Positions 11,886-23,696 of a stretch of 64,000 nucleotides of DNA are shown piece by piece. The stretch is from Kuschelorhynchus macadamiae. Lineage: Eukaryota > Arthropoda > Insecta > Coleoptera > Curculionidae. The stretch lies in contig JAUTXW010000347.1 of NCBI GenBank assembly GCA_030620095.1, forward strand, positions 387,001-451,000. Reading direction: 5' to 3'. Each line of letters begins with the position of its first letter. The first letter of the stretch is position 1. The translations under genes and the position numbers were made by a program. Under the pieces are notes generated by a model. That model was not told the origin of the DNA. It worked only from the letters and a program-made list of their open reading frames with translations, and did no database searches.

Positions 11886-14312
11886 CAGGGTGTCCGGATT
11901 TGGTTGCAAAAGCAGGGTATCTCGCTTATTTTTAAAGATAGAACCTTGCGGTTTTCACGAACCTGAGCTAATTTTTTGTGAAACTCATGAAGCCGTAAAC
12001 AAAATTTTCATAGCCTTCGTTTCGTTTATGAGATACAGGGCGAAATAGAAAATTTTGCATTTTGGGACCCCCCTCGTATCTCGGTTATCCTTTAACTTAA
12101 CGCAAAGGGAAAAATTGCTGCTTATGCAGTTTTTTATGCTGGATCTAGTGGCGTAGTTATATTTTTCATTTAAGTTGTTATTTTTTAGATAAGACCCAAC
12201 GTTGTGTTTTTTTAAATGGGACACCCTGTATATTTGTTCAGAAATTGATTTGTCCTTTTAAATGCTTCTCAAAAATATATAATAGTATGGGTCTATTTTA
12301 ATAAACAACAACAAAAATCCTAATTTTTATAATTATCATCCCAAATTTTGCAGTAGGCCATGCAAAACGATGCCGTTTTCTTTTGTTTTCTTGGAAGCAA
12401 ATGACATTTCCCAATTTTGTACGCGTATATAAAATATAGCGCTAGTTTTTTGTATTTATTTATTGTGTAAAAATATATTTGTATTATTATGGAAGAAAAC
12501 CAAACTTTCGAACATTATGAAAAGTATGATATGTTAACTTGTTTTATATTAAGTAATGAAAATGTTGAAGCGGCTTCTGAGATGTATTTTAACAGGTGAA
12601 TAGTTAATTTTTAGGTATGTTGAAATACTATTGCTTAATTTTTATTTAGATATCCAGAAAGGAGGCAACCTAATATATCCACTTGTTATCGGATAAAAAA
12701 AAATTTACTTAATCACGGATCATTTATCAAACCTCGTACGAAAACATATAATAAAGAAAATCGGGAGGCTGAGGAAATTACGGTTTTGGCTAATGCAGAA
12801 GCTTACCCTACAAACTCTTGTAGGGCCAGTGAAAAGAGCATAGGGATTCCAAAAACTAGAGTTCAAGAAATTCTAAAAAAGCACAAATACCACCCATCCA
12901 TACATATTTAGGCTCGTGCAGCACTTACAGCCAGGGGATGCAGAGCGTCGGGTAGTCTTCTGCAATTGGTTTCGAGAAAGATGCGATATGGTTAGAGATT
13001 TTGAAAGGAAGGTTATATGGTCAGACGAAGCACATTTCAGTAATTTTGGTATACTCAATAGGCACAATAGTAGATTCTGGTCCCAGGAAAATCAACACCA
13101 AATATTTCGCAGAAGACAGCAGGGCAGGTTTGGTCTAAATGTGTCCTGCTTCATATTAGGAACACATATAAAATTTTATATATTTGAGGGAAATCTAACA
13201 GCCAATCGCTATATAGAAATTTTAGAGGCAGCTATACCTAAATTATTTGACGATGTTCCTCTAGCGCAAATTAACGAAATTTATTTTCAACACTGCACAC
13301 AATTCTGGAATGACGAGATTATTTCTGGACAATGGATCGGAACAAATGGACCTATAAGATAGCCCCCTAGGTCCCCAGATTTGTCGATTTTAGATTTCTT
13401 TCTATGGGGATATCTGGAAAATAGAATTTACAAAAACCAATATGATAATGTCCAAGATTTAGGAAATGCGATAAGAGAAAATTTTCGCTATTTACAAAAT
13501 CATCCCGTTATTTTGCTTAATTCCCTAAAACGAATACGAAAATTGTGCGAAGCATGCATAGAACAAAATGGAAATCAGTTTCAACAGTTCTTTTGATTTC
13601 CTTTGTTACTGTAGTTCTTATACGACAATTGATTTTTTTGAAAGGCTTGTTACATAATAATTTATTACTGTTTTGTTCTTGTGTTACATAAATCTAGGTA
13701 GGTGGTACTTTTTTTGGTGCGAAATTATCAATACATATTTTGATAAATAGATTTAATTACATATTTATTTTGATCTATTGTTAGGATGTAGATATTGTTA
13801 ACGACTTTGAATAAAAGGCAGCATTGTTTTGCATGGCCTACTGCAAAATTTGGGATGATAATTATAAAAATTAGGATTTTTGTTGTTGTTTATTAAAATA
13901 GACCCATACTATTATATATTTTTGAGAAGCTTTTAAAAGGACAAATCAATTTCTGGACAAATATACAGGGTGTCCCATTTAAAAAAAACACAACTTTGGG
14001 TCATATCTAAAAAATAACAACTCAAATGAAAAATATGACTACGCCACTGGATCCAGCGTAAAAAACTGCATAAGCAGCAAATTTTCCCTTTGCTAACGCT
14101 TAAGTTAAAGGATAACCGAGATACGAGGGGGGTCCCAAAATACAAAATTTTCTCTTTCGCCCTGTATCTCATAAACGAAGAAGGCTATGAAAATTTTGTT
14201 TACGGCTTCATGAGTTTTACAAAAAATTAGCACAGGTCCGTGAAAACCGCGAGGTTCTATCTTTAAAAATAAGCGAGATACCCTGCTTTTGCAACCAAAT
14301 CCGGACACCCTG
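11886..14312 (+). mobile_element. DD41D element B1 with composite ~500-bp inverted repeats
   Basis: The element starts CAGGGTGTCCGGATTTGG and ends with the complement, with TA outside each end. The arms are inverted over about 500 bp (11886 to ~12396 and ~13808 to 14312). Each arm contains an outer module of ~344 bp (11886-12228 and 13968-14312) that itself ends in CAGGGTGTCC on one side and GGGACACCCTG plus TA on the other. An inner ~160-bp inverted segment (TTTGTCCAGAAATT and onward) follows. A direct ACAGGGCG motif lies 147 bp from the left end. Confidence 0.85.
12489..13596 (+). pseudogene. DD41D transposase of element B1, with 54-bp intron, disrupted
   Basis: ATG at 12489 begins MEENQTFEHYEKYDML. 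A 54-bp intron (12596-12649, GTGAAT to TTTATTTAG) splits the DUF4817-like helix-turn-helix between FN and RYPERRQP; splicing gives phase-correct Arg. Damage: a 4-bp insertion near 12896-12900 (HPSIHI then stop, against HPYKFRL in copy B2), loss of the segment carrying the second catalytic Asp near 13292 (YFQH.TQFWNDE where B2 has YFQQDGAPAHNS), and TGG to TAG at 13361-13363. The first Asp (VIWSDEAHF) and third (DLSILDFFLWGY) remain. A near-identical copy, B2, lies 3.4 kb to the right and carries different lesions. Confidence 0.85.
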
Positions 14313-14367
14313 TACATAAACTTAATGACAATACAATACTATGGTGTCCAATGGTCAATGTTTTATA

Positions 14368-15132
14368 CAGGGTGGGTAAAAAATACTGCTAAAAAGTACA
14401 AAATAAAATAAATGTAAAAAAATATTTTATTTAAAAAATTTTTATTTATAAACTATTAAACTGAAAAGTAAACTTACATAAGCACAGAACTTTTAAACAT
14501 TTGAATACTTCCTTAAATAAAGCCTGAAGCTTTTAAGAACATATTAAAATTATTACAAATCTATGTTTATGCAAGTTTAATTATCTTTTACATTTCAGTT
14601 CAATAGATTTTTTATAAATAAAAGCTTTTTTACAACATATTTTTTTTTTCAATCGTGACTATCAATAGAGCTAAGCACAGTACAAGAAAGGATAACTTTT
14701 TAAATTAACTTGGTATTACAGACTTTAAATCACTAATATTGTTATATTGATGTTTCTATACTACCATGCCACATAATTAGTTCAGAACCATAATTTTATT
14801 TGTTTGTCTAAATCACCAGAAATGGTCAACACACTCCACGTGTGCATTGATATCAAATATGCAAACTTAAATTGACTATATCAAGAGAACCTATGTGGAG
14901 TGGTTCAAGGTTTTCCGTATTAATAGACGTTATATACTGATCCGAATTTCATTATTACAGAATTGTTTATGTTAATATTTACAGTATTTTACAGTATATT
15001 TTGCTGCAAATATACATTGGACCAGGAAAATATTCCAAAAATCAAGTTTTGATATTTTTCATAAAATCGTAAAAAACTGAGGAATATATACATACATACA
15101 CATACACTTTTTTATATTTTTTGAACACCCTG
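14368..15132. mobile_element. Non-autonomous mariner-type element between B1 and B2
   Basis: CAGGGTGGGTAAAAAATA at the left is matched inverted by TATTTTTTGAACACCCTG at the right, with TA outside both. The 765-bp interior is AT-rich and non-coding. The ends resemble the DD41D elements, so it may be mobilised by the same transposases; that is inference. Confidence 0.5.
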
Positions 15133-15263
15133 TATATCAGAATCAATGTTTAGTACTGTTACAACTATTCCTTTAAGCACCAACTTTTATCAGGAATAAA
15201 ATTTTCTGACAAAACATTAAAAAAAGTTTCCTATATGGTACAGACTTTTCGGTGGGAAATGTA

Positions 15264-17478
15264 CAGGGTGTCCGGATTTGGTTGCAAAAGCAGGGTATCT
15301 CGCTTATTTTTAAAGATAGAACCTTGCGGTTTTCACGAACCTGTGCTAATTTTTTGTGAAACTCATGAAGACGTAAACAAAATTTTCATAGCCTTCTTCG
15401 TTTATGAGATACAGGGCGAAATAGAAAATTTTGCATTTTGGGACCCCCCTCGTATCTCCGTTATCCTTTAACTCAACGCAAAGGGAAAAATTGCTGCTTA
15501 TGCAGTTTTTTACGCTGGATCCAGTGGCGTAGTCATATTTTTCATTTGAGTTGTCATTTTTTAGATATGACCCAAAGTTGTGTTTTTTTAAATGGGACAC
15601 CCTGTATATTTGTCCAGAAATTTATTTGTCCTTTTAAAAGCTTCTCAAAAATATATAATAGTATGGGTCTATATTAATAAACAACAACAAAAATCCTAAT
15701 TTTTATAATTATCATCCCAAATTTTGCAGTAGGCCATGCAAAACGACGCCGTTTTCTTTTGTTTTCTTGGAAGCAAATGACATTTCCCAATTTTGTACGC
15801 GTATATAAAATATAGCGCTAGTTTTTTGTATTTATTTATTGTGTGAAAATATATTTGTATTATTATGGAAGAAAACCAAACTTTCGAACATTATGAAAAA
15901 TACGATATGTTAGCTTGTTTTATATTAAGTAATGAAAATGTTGAAGCGGCTTCTGCGTTGTATTTTGACAGGTAAATAGTTAACTTTTAGGTACGTTGAA
16001 ATACTTTTGCTTAATTTTTATTTAGATATCCAGAAAGGAGGCAACTTAATATATTCACTTTTTATCGTATAAAAAAAAATTACTTAATCACGGATCATTT
16101 ATTAAACCTCGTACGAAAACATATAATAAATAAAATCGGGAGGCTGAAGAAATTACGGTTTTGGCTAATGCAGAAGCTTACCCTACAAACTCTTGTAGGG
16201 CCAGTGAAAAGAGCATATGGATTCCAAAAACTAGAGTTCAAGAAATTCTAAAAAAGCACAAATATCACCCATACAAATTTAGGCTCATGCAGCACTTACA
16301 GCCAGGGGATGCAGAGCGTCGGGTAGTCTTCTGCAATTGGTTTCGAGAAAGATGCAATATGGTTAGAGATTTTGAAAGGAAGGTTATATGGTCAGACGAA
16401 GCACATTTTAGTAATTCTGGTATACTCAATAGGCACAATAGTAGATTCTGGTCCCAGGAAAATCAACACCAAATATTTCCCAGAAGACAGCATGGCAGGT
16501 TTGGTCTAAATGTGTCCTGCTTCATATTAGGAATACATATAAAATTTTATATATTTGAGGGAAATCTAACAGCCAATCGCCATATAGAAATTTTAGAGGC
16601 AGCTATACCTGAATTACTTGACGATATTCCTCTAGCGCAAATTAACGAAATTTATTTTCAACAGGACGGTGCTCCTGCACACAATTCTGGAATGACGAGA
16701 TTATTTCTGGACAATAATTTTACCAATCAATGGATCGGAACAAATGGACCTATAAGATGGCCCCCTAGGTCCCCAGATTTGTCGATTTTAGATTTCTTTC
16801 TATGGGGATATCTGGAAAATAGAATTTACAAAGACCACTGTGATAATTTCCAAGATTTAGGAAATGCAATAAGAGAAAATTTTCGCTATTTACAAAATCA
16901 TCCCGTTATTTTGCTTAATTCCCTAAAACGAATACGAAAATTGTGCGAAGCATGCATAGAACAAAATGGAAATCAGTTTGAACAGTTCTTTTGATTTCCT
17001 TGGTTACTGTAGTTCTTATACGACAGTTGATTTGCTAATTTTTTTGCTGAAAGGCTTGTTACATAATAATTTATTACTGTTTTGTTCTTGTGTTACATAA
17101 ATCTAGGTAGGTGGTACTTTTTTGGTGAGAAATTATCAAGACATATTTTGATAAATAGATTTAATTACATATTTATTTTGATTTATTGTTAGGATGTAGA
17201 TATTGTTAACGACTTTAAATAAAAGGCAGCATTGTTTTGCATGGTCTACTACAAAATTTAGGATGATAATTATAAAAATTAGGATTTTTGTTGTTGTTCA
17301 TTAAAATAGACCCATACTAATATATATTTTTGAGAAGGTTTTAAAAGGACAAATCAATTTCTGGACAAATATGCAGGTCTCCGGATTTGGTTGCAAAAGC
17401 AGGGTATCTCGCTTATTTTTAAAGATAGAACCTTGCGGTTTTCGCGAACCTGAGCTAATTTTTTGTGAAACTCATGTA
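15264..17478 (+). mobile_element. DD41D element B2, right module truncated and reversed
   Basis: The left outer module (15264-15604) matches that of B1 closely, and inner inverted segments occur at 15607-15765 and 17225-17370. At the right, the outer module starting at 17374 is in direct rather than inverted orientation (GCAGGTCTCCGGATTTGG), and only ~105 bp of it remains, ending abruptly at CTCATG (17478) against the truncated left end of element C. CAGTGGCGT lies 258 bp from the left end (15522). Confidence 0.8.
15865..16994 (+). pseudogene. DD41D transposase of element B2, N-terminal frameshift and stop
   Basis: ATG at 15865 gives MEENQTFEHYEKYDML. The same 54-bp intron as in B1 is present (15972-16025, GTAAAT to TTTATTTAG). 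One T is missing after the A-run near 16080 relative to B1, shifting frame, and AAA has become TAA at 16131-16133. From there to 16994 the catalytic part is fully open: VIWSDEAHF, YFQQDGAPAHNS and SPDLSILDFFLWGYLE. The third Asp follows the second by exactly 41 intervening residues. The end, GNQFEQFF, matches the family terminus. All catalytic residues survive, so only the DNA-binding half is dead. Confidence 0.87.
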
Positions 17479-19098
17479 TTTGCTTAAATGTTTACATGTT
17501 CCAATGGTGAGCCATGGAAAAACAATTGAGATCCAATATCCAATATGACAGATGATTAGTATGCGTTATTTATCGAAAGCTGTCAGTGATAAACTTAATC
17601 TAAATCGAAATGGAAGAATATTCAAACGCTGATATTCTCAATCTATTTTATATTCATGGAGAATGTTATAAAATTTTGGAGAGAACGTGTCGTGTGTTTA
17701 ATGAACGCCACCCTGATTTGCCGCCAATGAACAAGTCAAAATTCAAGAGGATTGAAACGAACTTTTTGCATTTTGGCAAGGTTAAAGTTACAAAAAATGT
17801 TCCGAAACCAGTGACAAATGCCGAGGATAACGTAATAAACACATTAGCTTATTTCCAGGCAAACCCGCAAAGTTCAATACCGTCTGCAGAAAACGATTTG
17901 GGAATTTCTTCTTCATTTGTCCAAAGGATCTTGAGCGAACATCATATGCACCCTTATTCCTTCCAAAACGTGCAAGCCTTGAGACCTGGTGATGACGTCC
18001 GACGAGTAGAATTTTGCGAATTCATGTTTTTGAAAATTCAAGGGGACCCTCAATTCCTTTCAAAAATATTTTGGACCGATGAAGCGAAATTTTCTAGAGA
18101 AGGAATAACAAATAGAAGAAACGAACATTTCTGGGCAGCACGCTTTACGCGAAACGCGTTCTCAAGAGAGGTTTAGCTTCAATGTTTTCGGCATAGGATT
18201 AAATGATCAGGTGCGGTACTGTATTTATAAAGACAATTTAAACAGTGATAAGTATTTGGAAATTCTACGAGGAACGGTTTCTGAATTTATAGAAGAAATT
18301 CCTATTGGTGAGCTGCAAAATTTTTGGCATCAATTGGATGAGGTACCAGCACATAATTCCGCTGCAGTTTATCTCCAATTATCTCGAATTTTTGAAGATC
18401 GCTGGATTGGTCCCAATGGCCCTTGGAGATGGCTCCCGCGATTGCCTGATTTAACACTCCTAGACTTTTATTTATGGGGATTTATCAAAGGTAAAGTCTA
18501 TGCTTCCCCAGTAAATAACCAACAAGATTTACTGGACAGGATACGAACAGCTTTTGCCGAATTAGAAAACGGACAAATTCAACGGGCCACAGCAACAAAG
18601 AAGAATTGAAATGTGTCTTCAAATAAACGGACAGCGTATAGAACATTTGTTATAATTCAATTTTATTATTTTATTTATTTATTGTTGATTGTTAGATTGC
18701 TATAATTTTTAAGTTCACTAAAACAAGTTTAGAACAGTCTCGAACTTAGTAGATATGGTTAAAAACAATTTATTACATTTTTTATAACTTTAACTTTTCC
18801 GAAACGAAAATATTTAGTTTCAATCCTCTTCAATTTTCTCTTGTTCATTGGCGATAAATGAGGATGTTTTTCATTAAAAATATGGCACGTTTTCTCCAAT
18901 ATTTTGTAACATTCTCCGCGAATATAAAATAAATTGAGAATATCAGCTTTTGAGTGTTATTTTATTTTAATTTAAAATCGGCTGTCATGTTGAATAGAAA
19001 AGCACAACAATTGTTTTTTCATGGCTTACTACGGGAAGGTGTAAGCATTTAGCAAATACATATGATAGTTTAATAAAAACCTGATTTAGGACACCCTG
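17479..19098 (+). mobile_element. DD41D element C, left end lost
   Basis: The right end is GGACACCCTG plus TA (19098). The subterminal inverted repeat is visible: TTGCTTAAATGTTTACA and GAGCCATGGAAAAACAATTG at 17480-17530 return inverted at about 19000-19060. The outermost left sequence is gone, replaced by the truncated module of B2, so this is a fused boundary. Confidence 0.75.
17610..18655 (+). pseudogene. DD41D transposase of element C, two frameshifts
   Basis: MEEYSNADILNLFYIHGECY opens the DUF4817-like domain without an intron (FNERHPDLPPMN runs straight through). The second HTH (NDLGISSSFVQRILSEH) and first catalytic Asp (IFWTDEAKF) are in frame. A frameshift near 18135-18175 truncates the frame; it resumes as RFSFNVFGIG and continues to HQLDEVPAHNS (second Asp) and PDLTLLDFYLWGF (third Asp), with 41 residues between them. 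A further slip near 18590 moves the last ~20 residues (RRIEMCLQING, EHLL stop at 18655) out of frame. Only two indels separate it from an open reading frame. It is clearly diverged from element B. Confidence 0.83.
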
Positions 19099-19514
19099 TA
19101 TAAAAATAGACAAATTCAATAAAAAAAATAGAAACCTAAGATTATTTACCGATCGTCTGCAAAATATGAAGATTATATCTTCAAAACTTACAAAAATATG
19201 AGATTTTAAAATTTGGTACCCCGAAGGCTCATTTTTGGTTCAAGGTCAAGTATCTTAAGAACGCTTGAAGCTAGGTATAGGATATGCTACATAAAATACC
19301 ATTAAAATCCTCCGTAGAATCCAAAAATATCATAAACTAGAGGGTGTTCCGTTTAAAATAAGCAAGTTGATACCAACTTTCTATTAAACCGGAAGTGACA
19401 GGAAGTTGAAAATATTTCAAAAAAGAAGTACCCCTTGACCTTACCTTAATCCCAAAATTTGAAATTTTTGTCTAAATGGCATCATCAAAAACTTTTAATG
19501 AACGGGTTGCGTGA
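19099..19514. other. Non-coding stretch, nothing identified
   Basis: No gene is recognisable. A solitary AACCCTGTATA near 19516 resembles a mariner-type end at the start of the adjoining PLE block; no partner was found. Confidence 0.35.
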
Positions 19515-19943
19515 ATAACCCTGTATAGGATATAACTTTGTATGCAGTTGTATTTTCTTTGATATTAGGGTAAATCATATTTATAGTTTTTTATATAACT
19601 TTTTCTGTAGAATGTAATCAGTTATAAAAATATTTAATTGCCGTTCAGTTCCTGTAAGACACACTAAAACATAATCATCATGTCAAGCCAGTATAAAAAA
19701 GGATGTTTGTTGATTTGGTTTTCTAGAGTGTCCAAAAATATGTCAGCAAGTAAGAGGCTTCATGGATTTCCCATAATTAACCCTTCTGTGATAATATAAA
19801 GTTTATTATTAAATTCGAAGTAGTTTTGTTCTAAACATTCGGTGTAAGTAAGTGTAATATTTCTTGTTTTTTATTGATATTTTGTTTAAAACATTTTTTA
19901 CTAGTTTGATGGTATCTTAAGCAGGAATACTAGTAAAACAACA

Positions 19944-20154
19944 TTAGTGACGTCAAACGAGATTAGTTATTTCGTAAATGAATATTTTAAATTTTATTAC
20001 TTAAATCTAACGAATTATTAATTTAATATTTTGCTGAAAACTCTCTATACTACTGAATTTAATATCAAATCAAAAATTCGTTAGGTTTAGTTACTAAAAT
20101 TAAAAATATTTATTTACCAAATAACGCGATACTAAACTCGTTTGACGTCACTAA
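19944..20154. mobile_element. 211-bp MITE with TTAGTGACGTCAAACGAG ends
   Basis: Perfect 18-bp termini (TTAGTGACGTCAAACGAG and its complement) with symmetry extending about 70 bp inward. The core is AT-rich and has no coding capacity. It lies at the junction of the inverted and direct PLE halves. I see no clear target duplication, so the superfamily is unassigned. Confidence 0.65.
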
Positions 20155-20907
20155 TTTGTTTCCTCCTCACTGACTTACCGAATGTTTAGAACAAAACTAC
20201 TTCGAATTTAATAATACACTTTATACTAGTACAGAAGGTTTAATTATGGAAAATCCATTAAGCCCCTTACTTGCTGAAATATTTTTGGATACTCTATTTA
20301 TATTATATACTCACATAGATATGTTGATGATGTTTTAGCATGTTTTACAGGAACTGAACGGCAATTAAATATTTTTCATGTCTTCCTAATATAAAGTTTA
20401 CAATTGAAATAGCATCTACCAATACTATAAATTTCCTAGATCTAATCATCAAAATATTAAATAATAAACATTATTTTTCTGGGTGTCATAAACCTGCACA
20501 TACAGATACTTCCATATACTAGCCGCTTTTCAGAGAATGATTCAAAGGCTAATCTCCCTACCTCTAAGTAAAACTAATTTTCAGACTGAGTTAAACATAA
20601 TCAGATAGACTGCAATAAACAATGGATATTCATTATAATTGATAAAATTCTACAAAAAAGTTATATAAAGTAAAACTATGATTTACCCTAATATCAATCA
20701 AAAAGCAACTGCAAATAAATTATATCCTATATAGGTAATTCTAGCTCTAAAATAGGTAAATTTCAAGACGATTTAGATATTAGAATGGCATACAAAACCA
20801 ATAATTATTTAAGGAAGTGTATAAAAAATAATAAAACAAAATCTAAACGCGCACAATCTGGTGTATACCAACTGAATTGTGGATATTGTGGTAAAACGTA
20901 TATAAGG

Positions 20908-22531
20908 GTCATTCTAAGTTAAGAGGTACTAGTTTATTCAAATAGCTGGCACGACAAAAATATTTTACAGATTTCTGACCTCTGTGATTTAATCAACAGG
21001 TTTCTTACCTTCCTCTCACGAATTGACTACTGGTGTGCTGCTTGCGCTCGTCTATTAATATCTTCATTCCGGGGTGGTAGTGGAGGGACTTCATTATCCG
21101 AATTAGGAGGGGTTTCGGGGGCATTATTTATGTCTTGAAGTGCTAAACGACGTCGACGCTTCTTGCCTTTTTCTCTCCATAATTGTCTAACCTTTCGCTG
21201 TTCTCTGGGAGTAATTTGGTTCACAGTCTTAATGCTTCCTTTTTCTTTCTTCTTTTGATAATTTTCCTTTTCTTTAACTTTTTGCTGTTCGTATTTGTTG
21301 GGATCATTTTTTATTCATTGGTTCTTCACAACTCATTTTCTTTCTGGCTGTCATATTCTGTAAGAAAGAATTATGCTGTAAAGCTATCCTTTTATACCAC
21401 TCATTGATGGGTGACCGGACATACTCAATTCAATTCATTTATTCGTGTTAATACAAAAAGTAAATGTTTACACACGTCAATAATAACAAAAAAAAACAAT
21501 AGTGCTACATACAAAAAAAACATAGATAGTGAGATAAAATCCGTACAACATATAATAAAATTCGGTAACCAACAAAACGATTATACAGTGCTTAAAACAA
21601 AAACACTATATATAACAAACACGTAAATAGACTTAAGAAATGTGCTTATTGAGGATTATAAAAGGTGTTTTGTGAACTTAATAATGAATTTTACGTTGTT
21701 AGGTAAAAACTGTCACTTATCACAACAAGAAGAAATTAAACTTCTTACATGACTATTTCTATGTTTATTTTTCTTTTATTGTATTATTAATGGATTTGAT
21801 GTATTTGTATCTCCCCTGGACGATAACTATCTCCCCTGGCGTCTTAAGAGGCAGGGGAAATATCGCAGGGTAGAGACTTTTTGGTTAGATATCAGAAATA
21901 ATTGTAAAAGTGTTTGTCATAAGTAACTAACACATGGAGATAAGAATCTATGCACATATTACAATAAATAAATAAATAAAATAATATGATTAGCCCAATA
22001 ATTATGAAATATTATTTACCAGTGGGGAGACAACATTCACTAATACACAACTGCACCCTTCGAGTAGCGTCGCCGAAATGGCAGACAAAATGGCTGCGCA
22101 AGGTCGCAACTTGGCGCGAAAAAGTATACAACGAAATTTTTAAACTAATGCAAAAATCCAGGGGACGAGACGCGAACTGTCGGGGACAAACATGGAAATA
22201 CATATTTTTGATGAAAAATAAATAAAATCTAATTTTATCTGTTAGAATACACATATTTATTTATTCTAGTTTCTAAAATTGCCGATTTTGAACTATTTAA
22301 TTTATTTCAATGTATTTAAAATTACTGATTTACAAACAGAATCAGTTAGGGGACAGGCCAGGGGAGGAGAGAAGTTTGAGATAATATTTTGACTAAATTA
22401 AAGTAATGAATTTAAGTAATCATACAGAAGACACTGAGCTTTGAGAGATATGGACGATATTTCAGTTAATTTTTGCAAGTGCAATTTTTCATTGTGGACG
22501 TCAAAAATACTTCTTAACTTAGAATAACCCA
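20908..22531. mobile_element. 1.6-kb DNA transposon of unassigned family inside the PLE
   Basis: Ends are GGGTCATTCTAAGTTAAGAG at the left and, inverted, GGGTTATTCTAAGTTAAGAA at the right. Deleting the element restores the PLE reading (TYI then GQTSR), proving insertion. ATA flanks both sides, compatible with a 2-3 bp target duplication. The interior holds one possible small coding segment (minus, 21027-21354) and a comparatively CpG-rich stretch near 22080-22190. TSD size and G-rich ends would allow a PIF/Harbinger relative, but no DDE domain is present to confirm it. Confidence 0.65.
21027..21354 (-). pseudogene. Small basic protein fragment of unknown function
   Basis: The minus strand encodes DPNKYEQQKVKEKENYQK, then KTVNQITPREQRKVRQLW, then a basic KGKKRRRRLALQD and a Pro-rich tail (ETPPNSDNEVPPLPPRNED) ending at 21027. 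A possible start (MSCEEPMNK) lies in a different frame, one base off at an A-run near 21315. The Lys/Arg-rich composition suggests nucleic-acid binding or nuclear location. I recall similar Lys-rich, REQR-containing proteins among insect element-associated ORFs but cannot name a family. It is the only coding candidate in its transposon. Confidence 0.35.
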
Positions 22532-22990
22532 TAGGTCAAACAAGTAGATATTTTGCTTAAAGAATAGACGAACACGATAAATGTTTCATCAAGGCATAAA
22601 CCCAATCCAATTATGGAAAACACTTAATTGAGATCGGTCATACCTTTAAAAAAATTTTACACAAAGAAAATAAGGGCCATAAATTGCATATACTGGAGTT
22701 TCTAGAAATAAATAAGCTCTAACTTTCAAATTTGTTTGTTAAACGATCAGGTGTAGACCTCAATAATTCATCTCTGTTAAATATATTTTAATATTTTAGG
22801 TAGTTTTAGTGTATGGCTAGTACTTAAAAATTCCCAGACTTTTATATTTTTAAAATTTCTGGATCGTTGTATTACACCTAGTGATAAATATATTCTTTTA
22901 TTCTTTAAGTTTATTCGTTGGAGACGTAAGGTCCGAAAAAGCTATTGTGTAGCGAAACATGTGTTGTTAACAAATATAGTGGAAGTGTGT

Positions 22991-23696
22991 GTACATAATT
23001 TTATTTTATTTCTAAGTCATACCGATTTTTATAAGTCGTTAATACAATTTCTTTTAACGAAGAAGCAAATTAACCTGGCTGATATTCAAATTATTACATG
23101 GTGATAACACATCTTAATACTTTAATATAAATTCTCACTTGTCAAAGTATAATAGAACGCCTTTATTATTCCTCATAAATAAATAACCTTATTAAAATAT
23201 TCTAATGGCTACTAGTCGATAACTACGCTTCTACCAACTCCTTATTAGCGTTTTAATAATCTAGTTTTTATTGAAAATAAGTAAGAAAAAAATAGGCTTA
23301 TGCGGCTACTGTTGTGAGTGTGTGTATCGATAATAAGACTTAATTAAGGATTTAATTACCGACACCCATATAACCGAGTATTAAACGGATTAGCATGGAA
23401 CTCGATATAAGGACCATTCTTTTTTTTATGACCCAGTTAATTTCTTAGTAAGACTTCAGATGGTGTTTTGTTTTAATAAATGTATATGTCGACAGGGGAA
23501 TCTTGATTACTTAAGACTAATTAAAGAGATTTCCTACCGGAAAAATGAACATTCAAAATGATCAAAGCCTCATTCCATTATCAGTAAAATAAATAATACA
23601 GATCAAAAAATTGATAGATAATGAATTATAAAAAATGTGTTTTAGTAAACATAGTATAGTATAGTAATGTCCTCGCTGTTCAAGCTATTTTCTGAA
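22991..23696. other. Non-coding AT-rich stretch, nothing identified
   Basis: No coding similarity, element ends or repeats could be recognised on either strand. Confidence 0.4.

Larger units (their letters stand above)
20160..22800 (+). pseudogene. PLE reverse transcriptase/GIY-YIG, split by insertion
   Basis: Decoded in shifting frames: a MENPLSPLLAEIFLDTL-like RT block near 20245-20290, then HRYVDDVLACFTG with the catalytic YVDD at 20320-20331, then NFLDLIIKI, the HKPAHTDTS block, and GVYQLNCGYCGKTYI at about 20858-20905. This last is the start of a GIY-YIG endonuclease of the Penelope type (GVY, then CxxC, then YI). The next codons (GQTSRYF) appear only at 22533, after the inserted transposon, followed by RIDEHDKCF, GKHLIEIGHTF and KLHILEFLEI. 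Several stops and indels make it non-functional, but YVDD is intact. Confidence 0.75.
19515..22990 (+). mobile_element. Penelope-like element 1, head-to-head fragment plus nested insertions
   Basis: Plus-strand RT and GIY-YIG coding traces (20160-20907, continued at 22532-22800) are preceded by an inverted fragment of the same RT (about 19940 back to 19515, minus strand). Segments such as TTCGAAGTAGTTTTGTTCTA near 19810 reappear inverted near 20200. A 211-bp MITE separates the two halves, and a 1.6-kb transposon splits the GIY-YIG domain. The block ends near 22990 after a short hairpin (GCTA-TTGTG-TAGC) followed by GAAACATGTG, a PLE-type terminus. Confidence 0.7.

Noticed and set aside
15235..15471. 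Conserved short frame (MYRVSGFGCKSRVSRLF-like) repeated at 11863-12048, 14105-14317 and here
   Set aside because: It recurs only because it lies in the inverted-repeat modules of elements B1 and B2; orientation follows the module, and the frame differs in length between copies, so protein conservation is not supported.
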